A DNA stretch of 28,961 nucleotides from a virus. The notes below the pieces were generated by a model. That model saw nothing but the letters and a program-made list of their open reading frames with translations. It did no database searches and was not told where the DNA came from. This document shows, in pieces, positions 1 to 9,151 of the stretch. Position 1 is the stretch's first letter; the number at the start of each line of letters is the position of its first letter. A program made the translations under genes and the position numbers. The stretch is from the IMG/VR virus record IMGVR_UViG_3300042691_016530, positions 1 to 28,961 of that record; one strand, written 5' to 3'.

Positions 1-800
1 ACGAAGCAACTCCTAATCAAATCGATATACACATAGATCAAAATGCTGCGTTCCGTGGAGAATTTTCTCCAGCACAACTAGAACAATACGGTATTATGCA
101 AGGTGGCGATGCGGCGCCTTACAGAGATGCTAGTATGGATGCTGATGTAAACGATTGTATCAATGACGGCATTATTTTTGTAGGGTCTGCTGGAAATGGT
201 GGTTTTAAGGTAGATGTACCGACCGGAGAAGATTATAATAATTATTACCTAGACAATGGCGAAGCTATTTACTATCATAGAGGGTCTAGTCCTAATGCGG
301 CTAGTACTGATATAATCATAGTAGGTGCTTTAGATAGTACTAGTAACGAAAATAAAACACAAGCAAGTAATACTGGACCACGAGTAGATTTATATGCTGC
401 TGGAAAAAATGTTATTAGTAGTGTGTACGATGCCACTGGCGGAACCGGTGGCAACACTGCAGGAATGATAACTGAAGGTGGCAATAATTATCAAAAATAT
501 AATGGAACTAGTATGGCATCGGCACAAGTTGCCGGAGTGTTAGCAGTAGCATTAGAAACGTATCCTCGAATGAATCAAGCAGATGCCAAAAACTATATTG
601 TAGGTTATGCTCAAAGTGGTAAGATGGCAGATAGTGGTGGTGGTTATGGCGATTCTAATAGTTTACAAAATGGCAATAACAAAATACTTTTCCATAATCT
701 AGAACGTGCTACGTCAGGTAACACATTTCCTAAAATTAATTGTAAACCTAGACCTGCTAGCGGTATGGTGTTTCCAAGATTTAAAATTTACAAATCTTAA
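1..800 (+). CDS. Subtilisin-like serine protease (S8 family), 3' part only
   Basis: The reading frame is open from base 3 and has no stop before 798-800, so this is the C-terminal part (about 265 residues) of a gene that begins upstream; the ATG at 96 is internal. Seen: an oxyanion-hole segment VGSAGNG and the catalytic-serine block GTSMAS (Ser codon at 510-512), both diagnostic of subtilases. The catalytic Asp and His would lie upstream, outside the window. It aligns along its whole length with the C-terminal third of the next gene, including the junction EA-PDQ/PNQID that ends the inserted beta domain there, and a common C-terminal tail of the form RP-x-SGM-xx-PR. Inference: a tandem paralogue, probably a virion-associated or secreted protease. 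The C-terminal tail could be a shared anchoring or assembly tag. Confidence 0.85.
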   Translation, partial: EATPNQIDIHIDQNAAFRGEFSPAQLEQYGIMQGGDAAPYRDASMDADVNDCINDGIIFVGSAGNGGFKVDVPTGEDYNNYYLDNGEAIYYHRGSSPNAASTDIIIVGALDSTSNENKTQASNTGPRVDLYAAGKNVISSVYDATGGTGGNTAGMITEGGNNYQKYNGTSMASAQVAGVLAVALETYPRMNQADAKNYIVGYAQSGKMADSGGGYGDSNSLQNGNNKILFHNLERATSGNTFPKINCKPRPASGMVFPRFKIYKS

Positions 801-805
801 ACTGT

Positions 806-3430
806 ATGACCGAATCTATTAAGAAATATACAGAAACCAAAGAGTATATTGTTACTTTAAAAAGTATCGACGATCTTGATTCTTTCTATGCTGAGATGGA
901 AGAGCATGGCAAATTTGAAGGAAGTACTGCTCCCGAGCGTGCAGTGACTTGCGTAGATCTAAAACCTAATAGTAGAAGTACACATTACATGCTGACCGAC
1001 TGGGAAGTATTAGAGTTGAGAGAAGATGCCAGAGTTGAAAGTGTGTCTATCCATTCCAGGTACTTAGGAATGAGGCCTGGAACTTTTGCTACAACAACAC
1101 AAACTAGCAGTAACTGGAATAAATCAGGATCAACAAGTAACGTCATGTTGAACTGGGCATTGTTAAGATGTACAGAGGGTGTAAACAGAATTGGTTGGGG
1201 CAGCGATGGTACTACTAACCAAACTGGCACAGTAAAAATAACATCAACAGGAAAAAATGTAGACGTTGTAATTGTTGATGCTGGCAATCCAGATAGTGCT
1301 CATCCAGAATATGCTGTTAACGCAGACGGCACAGGTGGGTCAAGGATGTTAAACTATAACTGGTTTCAACACAACCTTGCTGTGAAAGGCACCGCACCTG
1401 GAACATATAGTAACCCAACACATAGTCATAGTGTCCACGTAAGCGGCACAGTTGCTGGGAACACACAAGGCTGGGCAAGAGACGCTAACATCTATAACAT
1501 TTACTATGATGCAGGAGATAGCGGCGACTTTAGTTATGTATTTGGTTATGTAAAAGAATTTCATAAAGCTAAAAGTATAAATCCTGCAACTGGTAGAAAA
1601 AATCCAACTATATGTAATAACAGTTGGGGCGAAAGTATTTTCCCTAGCGAATGGTCCATGAGTGACATTACTGCTGTTACTTATAGAGGTACAAGATACA
1701 CACCGAGCGGTGCTGTTACTTACAACGGATATAGCGGTGTTTGTAACTCTAATGAAAGATTAGCTGTACTCTTAGGCTTTGAAAATTTTGGAAATAGGAT
1801 TACCACTACCGGTCCTTATACACCACCTGGCGGCAGTTTACTTACTGTACCGGCAAGTTGGAGTCAGGAAGGCCAGCAAGCATACTTAACAATATTATCT
1901 GCTCCAGATGCTAGTTACGAAATTACTGTTCAAGGTCCGGCTGATATAAGTTTGATAAACAATGTTGCTGCTGAATGTTTTAGCGGCACAGTAAATTTAA
2001 CAAGTAGTATTACTATAAAAAAATCTGATAACAGCATAGTTGATACGTTTACACAAGGTCCATTTGAAGACATAGCGGTTGAAACTGATATTAGAGAGGA
2101 AATAAATCTAACGGAAACCGATGTTTATACAATAATATTTGATACGACATTAGAGTTAGATAACGCAGTTACTCCTACTATTGCTGTAGCTATGAGTCTA
2201 CTAGTTAATACTACATCAACAGGTAGTAGTGCAACCGTAACTGAAATTACTAATAGTTTACTAGGTTCGGCAGCACTAGACAGTACTGTTACGCCAACTG
2301 TTGGTAACAATGACGATGGATACTGGACTCTTACATTACCGTTTAATATATCATTTTTAGGTAATACATACAGTACCATTTATGTTGGCACTAACCATTA
2401 TGTGACATTTGGTGCCGGATCAACTTTGTATAGCGGGCTTGGGCAAGCAAGTCCAAATCTTCCAAAAATTATGTGGTCATGCGCCGACAACAGTGTACAG
2501 CGGATCTATTACGGTGTCGAAGGAACAGCGCCTAATAGAACATATAGAGTAAGACTTGAAGGAACAGCATCAACTGGCGGCACTGTCGGTAGCCCAAATA
2601 TGGTCAACGAATTTGTATTCTACGAAGCAATTCCTGATCAAATTGATCTTCAGTTAGGCGCCAATGCTAGAAAAACTGTAGGCGGCGGTTTTACTACAGA
2701 ACAGTTGAATGCGTGGGGATTTATAGCAGGACAACGTATTCCTTCTCGAGTACCAGGATGCGATGCTGACATAGTAGATGCTATAGCAGAAGGCGTTATC
2801 ATGGTTGGTGCTGCGGGTAACGGATTATGGAAACATGATGTACCAGGTGGTGTAGACTGGGATAATACTTTTGAAATGGCTTCTAGATATCCAGCTAGCG
2901 TTTTAAATCCTTACTACTATATGCGTGGAACAAGTCCTACTGCCAACGATACAACTATTCCAAACATATGTGTTGGCGCAATAGATGTGACTAGTAGTGA
3001 TCAAAAAAGCTACTATAGCGATTGTGGTCCAGGTGTAGACATTTGGGCACCAGGTACTAACATTATTAGTGCTTATTTAAGTGGTGTTGGTGATGGCAGA
3101 AATGCGTCATATCTGCTAGGTAAAATTAGTGGAACTAGTATGGCAAGTCCAAACGTATGCGGAGTGTTGGCTTGTGCTCTAGAACAAAATCCACACTGGA
3201 ATCAAGTACAAGCAAAAGCCTACATTACAAGTATTGCCAAACAAGGACAAATAAGTGCTACGACCGGCGGCCCTGCTGATATTAGGGACTTACAAGGAGC
3301 ACCTAATTTATACTTATATTATAAAAAAGAACGTCCTACAGAAGGGCAAACGGTTCCTAGACTATCGCAAGGCGCACGACCAACTTCAGGCATGGCGTGG
3401 CCTAGAACTAGAATTTTTAGATTCGGTTAA
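806..3430 (+). CDS. Large subtilisin-like serine protease with an internal beta-rich insertion
   Basis: This 874-residue protein carries a complete S8 catalytic set. Asp158 lies in VIVDAG, His208 in HSVHVSGT (variant of HGTHVAGT), the oxyanion Asn672 in VGAAGNG and Ser778 in GTSMASP. Typical subtilases have about 90 residues between the His and Asn regions; here about 460 residues separate them. The extra segment (about 290-640) is beta-rich and contains a stretch near 510-540 (PFNISFLGNTY, then VGTNHYVTFG) resembling NIDO-like extracellular domains. Residues 1-100 may be a propeptide-like region (YIVTLKS). No signal peptide is visible, which suggests delivery on the virion rather than Sec export. 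It starts 5 bases after the upstream paralogue stops, with no clear Shine-Dalgarno. Likely role, by inference: cleaving host surface proteins or maturing tail adhesins. The protease family is well supported; the biological role is not. Confidence 0.88.
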   Translation: MTESIKKYTETKEYIVTLKSIDDLDSFYAEMEEHGKFEGSTAPERAVTCVDLKPNSRSTHYMLTDWEVLELREDARVESVSIHSRYLGMRPGTFATTTQTSSNWNKSGSTSNVMLNWALLRCTEGVNRIGWGSDGTTNQTGTVKITSTGKNVDVVIVDAGNPDSAHPEYAVNADGTGGSRMLNYNWFQHNLAVKGTAPGTYSNPTHSHSVHVSGTVAGNTQGWARDANIYNIYYDAGDSGDFSYVFGYVKEFHKAKSINPATGRKNPTICNNSWGESIFPSEWSMSDITAVTYRGTRYTPSGAVTYNGYSGVCNSNERLAVLLGFENFGNRITTTGPYTPPGGSLLTVPASWSQEGQQAYLTILSAPDASYEITVQGPADISLINNVAAECFSGTVNLTSSITIKKSDNSIVDTFTQGPFEDIAVETDIREEINLTETDVYTIIFDTTLELDNAVTPTIAVAMSLLVNTTSTGSSATVTEITNSLLGSAALDSTVTPTVGNNDDGYWTLTLPFNISFLGNTYSTIYVGTNHYVTFGAGSTLYSGLGQASPNLPKIMWSCADNSVQRIYYGVEGTAPNRTYRVRLEGTASTGGTVGSPNMVNEFVFYEAIPDQIDLQLGANARKTVGGGFTTEQLNAWGFIAGQRIPSRVPGCDADIVDAIAEGVIMVGAAGNGLWKHDVPGGVDWDNTFEMASRYPASVLNPYYYMRGTSPTANDTTIPNICVGAIDVTSSDQKSYYSDCGPGVDIWAPGTNIISAYLSGVGDGRNASYLLGKISGTSMASPNVCGVLACALEQNPHWNQVQAKAYITSIAKQGQISATTGGPADIRDLQGAPNLYLYYKKERPTEGQTVPRLSQGARPTSGMAWPRTRIFRFG

Positions 3431-3448
3431 ACATAAGTTCTGTTTTTT

Positions 3449-3458
3449 GGTTAAATAC
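3449..3458 (+). promoter_or_regulatory. Putative T4-like late promoter (GGTTAAATAC)
   Basis: TTAAATAC lies 17 bases upstream of the ATG at 3475, in a 44-base intergenic gap and followed by the Shine-Dalgarno GGAG. T4-type late promoters have a TATAAATA-like -10 and no -35. The identical 8-mer occurs on the minus strand before phoH, and CGATAAATA relatives occur at 14420, 22836 and 27816. The call rests on motif recurrence in intergenic positions only. Confidence 0.5.
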
Positions 3459-3474
3459 ATAAAACGGAGCTGAA

Positions 3475-6400
3475 ATGGCATTAACGTGGATCCCAGAGTC
3501 CGGCTATAGTTATAGCTTAGGAACAATCAATGAAAGACAAACAGTAAGTATAGCACTACCTGTAAGCTCTAGCGTTGGCATAACTTTTCAAAAGATAACC
3601 GGAAAGATACCGCCAGGTATGCGTATTCAAGGCAGCAACTTAGTAGGAACGCCTTACGAAATACCTAGAACAACAGAATTTAAATTTGTCATTAGAGCAA
3701 GCAGTAGTAGTGAATTTGCGGACAGAACTTTTACAATTACAGTAGTTGGTTCAGATGAACCTAATTGGTTAACACCTGCTGGCGCATTGCCTATTGGTGC
3801 CAATGACGCATATTATATATTAGACAGCAGCTATATTGATTTTCAATTGGTTGCCACAGATACCGATACGTCTACAGGACAACAACTTAAATTCTTCATT
3901 GCCAGCGACGAAGGCGAATTGCCACCTGGTTTAATTTTAACAGAAAGCGGAAGAATCACAGGCTTTGTTCAGCCGTTACTATCTATTCCTTTAAACGCAG
4001 GTGAAGGACCTTTTGATACAGATTTGTACGACAACGTAGCATACGACTTTGGCTATAGAAGCACCAACGGGTATGACACGTATGTGTTCGATTTAACTGT
4101 GTTCGACTTTAGTGTACCAACTGGTAGACCAAGGAAACTAAATCGAAATTACGAATTTATAGCAACAGTTACAGATGGAGACAGCGTAACCAAGCGAAAG
4201 TTTAGAATTTTCGTAGTGGGCGATGACTTCTTTAGAAGTGATAACGTTATTGAAACTGCGGGTACAGGTGCGTATACTGCAGATGTATCCTATGTACGTG
4301 CTCCTATATTCACAACACCGCAGTATCTTGGATTGCGAAGAGCCAATAATTATCAAACATTCAAAATAGATATTTACGAAGGCTTTAGCGAACTAGGTCC
4401 TGTAATATATGATTTTTCAGACATTAACGCACTAATTAGTGCTATCTGTATAAGAGAAACTGCCAATGACAACAGACTTGGGCAAAGCGTAGTTAGAATC
4501 GAGCGGGCTGATGGCGTGCCACAAGTAGGATATAAATTTTCATTCAACGGAGAATTTACAGGCGCTACTGAAGAAATTTATACTATTACAGATGTTGATG
4601 TGCTCGGCGGAGACATTTATCGACTAACTGTTAGCCCTGCTCTAGAAGTTACAGTAGTTAACGGTAGTGCTGTGTTCATAGGCACTGAAAGTACCTTACC
4701 AACAGGTATGATATTTGACCAAACTACCGGAGAAGTATTCGGTACTGTACCTTATCAACCTGCTATTACAATAACACATCAATTTACTATTAAGGCTATT
4801 AGATTCGGTCAGGGTTCGGAACAAGCAGTAAGTCGTCGAGTATTTACTGTAGATATTTTAGGCGAAGTAGAAAGTGTCATGAACTGGACTAGCCCTGAGA
4901 ATCTAGGCACCATTGACAGCGGCTACGTTAGTACACTTAGCATAGTTGCCACTAGTACCTTTAAAGAATCTGCTATCCTTTATACGCTAGAAGATGGCAA
5001 ACTACCGCCTGGGCTAACTTTAAATCTCGACGGTGAAGTAGTGGGTAAGGTAAATCAACTTACTAATCAAATACGTTATAGAAGTTTATGGAAACCGAGT
5101 ACTAGCTACCAAACAAATACCGTTGTTAAACAAAACAACATACGAGGAATTAAGTCGTTAACAAGACGACGCAATGTAGCAACAGTAGTTACAAGTTTAG
5201 ATCATAATTTTGTCACCGGCGATTTAGTGGAAATTGTTAGCGACGATTTAAATTTTAACTATTACGATGCAGTTAGTGTTACTATTGCTCCTATTGAATT
5301 AACTGGTTCAACTTCAACAACATCCGATAATGTGTATACTAACATATCAGGTGTAAGTGTGGCTGCGGCTGGTACATATACAAACGTTGCCAGCGTGGCT
5401 GTTACAGGGGGCGGCACTGGAGCAACATTTACCGTAATTAAACGTAGTAGCTTAACAGGATACAATAGTGTAACCACAATTAAAATAGTAAACGCTGGCT
5501 CAGGATATAGTACAGGCGATCAAATTAAAATATTAGGAAGTTTGCTAGGCGGAGTGAGTCCTGCAAATGATTTAACATTTACCATGAGTGAATCTGTTAA
5601 AGTAGCATTTACAATTCCTACACAAAAATTAACTCCGCTAGCACCAGTGTTTACTTTAGTAAAAGGAACTAGTAACGGTGCAGCACCGTTTGTTTATAAC
5701 GATGTGCCTGCTGCTTCAACAACGGGCAGCGGAACCGGCGCACGATTCAAAGTAGAAAAAGGCTTTAACGGAAGCACAAATTACACTGGACTAGTCACAG
5801 TAATCTTAGTTGATCCAGGCTTTGGCTACCTTCCTGGAGATAGGATAACAATCGGCGGCGCTCATCTCGGTGGCGCTGATGTCGTTAACGATTTAACATT
5901 TACTACATCTACAGGTTTAGAATTTTGGTATAGAATTAACGGCAATAGTAATAGCAAGTATAACGGCAGATATTTTGCCACAACCTCTAACTCAAGTACA
6001 ATTACCTTAAATTATTACGCTACACCTGGAACATTTGGCAGTGGATTGATTAGTGTTGAGACGACGCCAGGCGTTTACGCAGGTCAAACTTTGATTATTC
6101 CATTAAATTATTTTAATTATCCAAATAAGGGTACTAGCATAGGAATGAAGCCGGCATCGGGTACGACATATAATTTACCTACATTTTATAAATGTATTAC
6201 TGCCCACACTAGCAGCCCATTGTTCGATACAGATCTTACAAAATGGAGTGTATATAAATTTCCAGAAAGTGATAAAACACTTACCACGTTCGATAGTGTC
6301 AACCTAAGTTTAGATTCAGGCGATACTACACTAGATAGAAGTTATACATTTACTATTCGTGCTAGGGACCAATTGGGGTATAGTGCTATAACTAGAACCT

Positions 6401-7281
6401 TTACGTTAATTGTTAATACACCTAACAATACCTATTACAGCAATCTAACAGCAAAACCGTTCTTGAAATTAAATCAGAGATCATTATTTCGAGATTTTAT
6501 AACCGACGGTGAAGTATTTGATCAGTCAGTAATATACCGTCCATCAGATCCTTATTTTGGCATACAAACTGATTTAAAAATGTTAGTATACGCAGGAATT
6601 GAAACCAAACAGGCTGTGGAGTATGTCAGTGCTATGGGTCGAAATCACAAGATAAAACGATTTCATTTCGGTGAACTTAAAAAGGCCGTGGCAAAGATAC
6701 CAGGCACAAATACTGTAGTATATGAAATTATCTATGTAGAAATGTTAGATCCTTTAGAAAAAGGAAAAGATCATTTACCTTCAACTATCAAATATAGTAA
6801 AAGCAATATAGACATAACAGTGGATCAAAACAATGAGTTCTATGTTGGGCCAGATTTTAGTAAAGATACGGCGTTTTGGAATCGCCCAATCCCATTTAAT
6901 GTAACATTAGATAGGAACGATGTGTTTGCTGGAGATCCTGGAACCGGAATTAGATTCCCTAGCAGTATTAGCTTATGGCGTTACAGGATTCAAAATATGG
7001 AAAATACTGCCAGCGAGCGCAACTATTTGCCATTATGGATGCGCAGTATTCAGCCTGGCGAAACTACGGAAATCAACTATGTAGCAGCCGTTCCCTTGTG
7101 CTATTGTAAGCCCGGTGGAGCAGACACTATTTTGCTAAACATTGAAAATTACATAAAAACTACATCATTTGATTTTAAGAATTTAGATTACACCATAGAC
7201 AGATACACCATAGATTCTGTTACCGGTGAATATACAGATAAATATCTAGTATTTAGAAACGATAGGACCACAATAACATGA
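3475..7281 (+). CDS. Ig-like (He_PIG) tail/baseplate-associated structural protein
   Basis: This is a 1268-residue protein. The N-terminal half contains at least four putative Ig-like modules recognisable by the He_PIG signature, for example IPPGMRIQGSNLVGTP near residue 43, LPPGLILTESGRITG, LPTGMIFDQTTGEVFG and LPPGLTLNLDGEVVG. The middle carries two copies of a GTGA...GYxxGDxIxI..LGG..NDLTFT module at residues 645-703 and 751-810. The last ~300 residues (from about 970, KPFLKLNQRSLFRDF) resemble a conserved C-terminal module of large structural proteins in cyanophage and pelagiphage myoviruses, recalled rather than searched. It has a good Shine-Dalgarno (CGGAGCTGAAATG) and overlaps the next gene by ATGA. 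Likely role, by inference: an extended tail or baseplate adhesin. A whisker or fibre connector is an alternative. Confidence 0.75.
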   Translation: MALTWIPESGYSYSLGTINERQTVSIALPVSSSVGITFQKITGKIPPGMRIQGSNLVGTPYEIPRTTEFKFVIRASSSSEFADRTFTITVVGSDEPNWLTPAGALPIGANDAYYILDSSYIDFQLVATDTDTSTGQQLKFFIASDEGELPPGLILTESGRITGFVQPLLSIPLNAGEGPFDTDLYDNVAYDFGYRSTNGYDTYVFDLTVFDFSVPTGRPRKLNRNYEFIATVTDGDSVTKRKFRIFVVGDDFFRSDNVIETAGTGAYTADVSYVRAPIFTTPQYLGLRRANNYQTFKIDIYEGFSELGPVIYDFSDINALISAICIRETANDNRLGQSVVRIERADGVPQVGYKFSFNGEFTGATEEIYTITDVDVLGGDIYRLTVSPALEVTVVNGSAVFIGTESTLPTGMIFDQTTGEVFGTVPYQPAITITHQFTIKAIRFGQGSEQAVSRRVFTVDILGEVESVMNWTSPENLGTIDSGYVSTLSIVATSTFKESAILYTLEDGKLPPGLTLNLDGEVVGKVNQLTNQIRYRSLWKPSTSYQTNTVVKQNNIRGIKSLTRRRNVATVVTSLDHNFVTGDLVEIVSDDLNFNYYDAVSVTIAPIELTGSTSTTSDNVYTNISGVSVAAAGTYTNVASVAVTGGGTGATFTVIKRSSLTGYNSVTTIKIVNAGSGYSTGDQIKILGSLLGGVSPANDLTFTMSESVKVAFTIPTQKLTPLAPVFTLVKGTSNGAAPFVYNDVPAASTTGSGTGARFKVEKGFNGSTNYTGLVTVILVDPGFGYLPGDRITIGGAHLGGADVVNDLTFTTSTGLEFWYRINGNSNSKYNGRYFATTSNSSTITLNYYATPGTFGSGLISVETTPGVYAGQTLIIPLNYFNYPNKGTSIGMKPASGTTYNLPTFYKCITAHTSSPLFDTDLTKWSVYKFPESDKTLTTFDSVNLSLDSGDTTLDRSYTFTIRARDQLGYSAITRTFTLIVNTPNNTYYSNLTAKPFLKLNQRSLFRDFITDGEVFDQSVIYRPSDPYFGIQTDLKMLVYAGIETKQAVEYVSAMGRNHKIKRFHFGELKKAVAKIPGTNTVVYEIIYVEMLDPLEKGKDHLPSTIKYSKSNIDITVDQNNEFYVGPDFSKDTAFWNRPIPFNVTLDRNDVFAGDPGTGIRFPSSISLWRYRIQNMENTASERNYLPLWMRSIQPGETTEINYVAAVPLCYCKPGGADTILLNIENYIKTTSFDFKNLDYTIDRYTIDSVTGEYTDKYLVFRNDRTTIT
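5407..5583 (+). repeat. Internal protein module repeat, copy A
   Basis: Copy A encodes about 59 residues (645-703 of the Ig-like structural protein) with the pattern GTGATF near its start and GSGYSTGDQIKI then LGG and NDLTFT at its end. It matches copy B at 5725-5904, starting 318 bases downstream. The match is at the protein level. Confidence 0.7.
5725..5904 (+). repeat. Internal protein module repeat, copy B
   Basis: Copy B encodes about 60 residues (751-810) with GTGARF near its start and GFGYLPGDRITI then LGG and NDLTFT at its end. It is a paralogous beta module to copy A at 5407-5583. Such modules are common in phage fibres and can expand or contract. Confidence 0.7.
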
Positions 7282-8912
7282 CCAGCGCAATAGTATCAGC
7301 TACCATCGACGCAGATTTTCCTGTAGCCGGAGTAGATAACGACAGTCAAGGATTCAGAGATAACTTTAGCATTATTAGGGATGGCTTGGCCACCGCAAAT
7401 GCCGAGATTACAGAATTACAGACTAACACCGCCAAACTCAATGACGATAACGATTTCAACGGAAATGTTATCTCTAACGCAGTAACCAACCAATTGTATG
7501 GTAGTGTTTATACAACTACTAGTACTCCTACTACTAATGTAAGTTTAACAGATGGCGAATACCAGGTGATCACACTATCTGGAAACCACACACTAACATT
7601 CAAAGACTGGCCTGAAACAGATTTGTATGGAAAAATTCGTTTAGAATTAAAAAGCGATGGCACTGAGCGTACTATAACATTTAGCACAGAGTCAGGCGGC
7701 GTAGTACGCAAAGAAATTAGTTCTGTGTTAATTGAAGCTAGTAATGCGTCGAGAACTGCTAGCAGTGTTGCTACCACAAATACAACCATTAGTTTTCCAA
7801 CAGCAAATATTAATGTTATTGGAACTAGTTCGGGCGCAGGTGTATTCCAAGTGGCAGATAGAATATTCGGTACAGGACTCACCGGCGATGTATCAATTAG
7901 TTCTATTACAAATTTAACTAGTACTGCTAGTGCTACTACTCCACCAAATACACTAACTTATACAACTATAACTAGTGCTGGAGTCGTAACGTGTTCTAGT
8001 CCAGCAACTTCAATAACAACTGGTACTAAGGTACAGTTAAGTGATAATACAAACATTACAGGTCTGTCTACAACCGAAACTTACTATGCTTACGGAGCAA
8101 CTGGTAGTCAGTTTAATCTAGCATCTAGTTTGGCTAATGCTACAGCTGGTACACCAGTTAGTGGGCTAACAGGCACAGTGGCGTACACTAGTATTACAGT
8201 AGGTGCCACTGTTAAAGTTATTACTACCGGAGCAGGCAGTATTCCAGCTGGAAACACCGTTGTGTTAACAGATACTGGAGGATTAACAGGATTAACTCCT
8301 AGCCCAACAGTATACTACGCCTACGGTGCTGATAGTACAGGTGTATATCTTGCCGCAAGTTACGCTGATGCAACTGCTGGTACTCCGGTACCTATTAGTT
8401 CAGCAACTGGTACATACACTGGTGTAGCTAGTACTTTTGTACATAACTCCGGTTTTTCAGGAACAGCAACAGCAACATTCCCTGAACTAGATCCAAGCAG
8501 CAATAGATTAACTGTTAGCACATCAACGGGCATGTTTGTAGGTATGCCAATTAAATTTACAGGAACAGGATTTGGCGGCGTTAGTTCGGGAACAGATTAT
8601 TTTGTAACTAAAGTAATCGATAGCACTGGTATTAGAATTTCTACTACATTAGGCGGCGCACCTGTTACATTAACTACAGCATCAGGAACTTTAACTATGG
8701 TTCCCCGTACGGTACTAGGAACAACATTTAGCAGTCAAGTAGTGTCATCTGTAGACGGTGTAGCATCCACGCTAACACTAACAACTTCCGATGTAACCTT
8801 CCCAACTCCATTTACAGTAAATGCCGATCCAACTAAAATACGAATAGTAGAGGCGTGGACTTCAAATGGCGGTGTAACTGTTTACATGAAATATTTAGGT
8901 GAGTACGCATGA
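7278..8912 (+). CDS. Tail-fibre-like beta-repeat structural protein
   Basis: A 544-residue protein whose start overlaps the preceding gene by ATGA. The N-terminus (FPVAGVDNDSQGFRDNF, then a short helix rich in Ala/Glu/Asn) resembles the start of a recurrent class of T4-like marine phage fibre-like proteins. It is rich in Thr, Ser and Gly throughout. Three related modules are visible, at about residues 236-301, 310-385 and 403-474; the first two share TYYAYG/VYYAYG followed by ATAGTPV, and the third has a GxPIKFTGTGFGG ... DYFVTKV version. The C-terminus (VEAWTSNGGVTVYMKYLGEYA) is a compact end typical of phage tail-fibre-like proteins. Inference: a trimeric fibre or baseplate appendage working with the 1268-residue protein. 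No enzymatic motif is seen. Confidence 0.7.
   Translation: MTSAIVSATIDADFPVAGVDNDSQGFRDNFSIIRDGLATANAEITELQTNTAKLNDDNDFNGNVISNAVTNQLYGSVYTTTSTPTTNVSLTDGEYQVITLSGNHTLTFKDWPETDLYGKIRLELKSDGTERTITFSTESGGVVRKEISSVLIEASNASRTASSVATTNTTISFPTANINVIGTSSGAGVFQVADRIFGTGLTGDVSISSITNLTSTASATTPPNTLTYTTITSAGVVTCSSPATSITTGTKVQLSDNTNITGLSTTETYYAYGATGSQFNLASSLANATAGTPVSGLTGTVAYTSITVGATVKVITTGAGSIPAGNTVVLTDTGGLTGLTPSPTVYYAYGADSTGVYLAASYADATAGTPVPISSATGTYTGVASTFVHNSGFSGTATATFPELDPSSNRLTVSTSTGMFVGMPIKFTGTGFGGVSSGTDYFVTKVIDSTGIRISTTLGGAPVTLTTASGTLTMVPRTVLGTTFSSQVVSSVDGVASTLTLTTSDVTFPTPFTVNADPTKIRIVEAWTSNGGVTVYMKYLGEYA
7983..8700 (+). repeat. Three degenerate beta-module repeats within the fibre-like protein
   Basis: Approximate unit starts are 7983, 8205 and 8484. 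Units 1 and 2 share the order: entry strand, V-x-LxD near the middle, YYAYG, then ATAGTPV. Unit 3 keeps the length and the G-x-x-V/I-x-F/L pattern but has diverged. Boundaries are approximate and based on protein similarity only. Confidence 0.55.
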
Positions 8913-9142
8913 TACATCCATTAGCAGAAGATTTTAGCACACTAAAAGATACCGAAGTTGAAGAAAAACTTCAAGAGCTAAGTAGAAAATATTGGCAAGC
9001 TAACAACCCTTCGGTAAAGCAACAAATTGCTATTTTTATCGATTTGTATAAAACAGAGCTCAGTATGCGCCGTGCTAGACAATGGGACCAAACTTATCAA
9101 AAGAGAGATAAAGACCTTGACAATTTGATCAAAGTCAGTTAA
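8909..9142 (+). CDS. Small charged protein of unknown function
   Basis: 77 residues, starting in an ATGA overlap with the fibre-like gene and therefore probably co-translated with it. The protein is almost all helical and highly charged, with a central NNPSVKQQIAIFIDLYKTEL segment and a basic RRARQW patch. I recall similar short proteins next to structural genes in marine T4-like phages, but no function is known to me. It could be a chaperone or small structural partner of the fibre; this rests on position only. Confidence 0.65.
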   Translation: MIHPLAEDFSTLKDTEVEEKLQELSRKYWQANNPSVKQQIAIFIDLYKTELSMRRARQWDQTYQKRDKDLDNLIKVS

Positions 9143-9145
9143 ACT
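9117..9145 (+). promoter_or_regulatory. Candidate sigma70-like promoter ahead of the DnaE-like fragment gene
   Basis: A perfect TTGACA (9117-9122, inside the end of the previous gene) is followed by a 17-base spacer and TAAACT (9140-9145, four of six matches to TATAAT). The ATG at 9152 is seven bases after the -10, and no Shine-Dalgarno is visible. The geometry matches the stronger promoters at 10678 and 18596. The weak -10 keeps confidence low. Confidence 0.35.
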
Positions 9146-9151
9146 AGTGGC

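Noticed and set aside
3255-3473. Plus-strand frame overlapping the end of the second subtilase
   Set aside because: It overlaps the conserved C-terminal part of the protease and has no family features or start signal.
7236-7244. AGATAAATA as a late promoter before 7278
   Set aside because: It lies in coding sequence and the gene at 7278 is already coupled by ATGA. Possible, but too weak to list as a feature.
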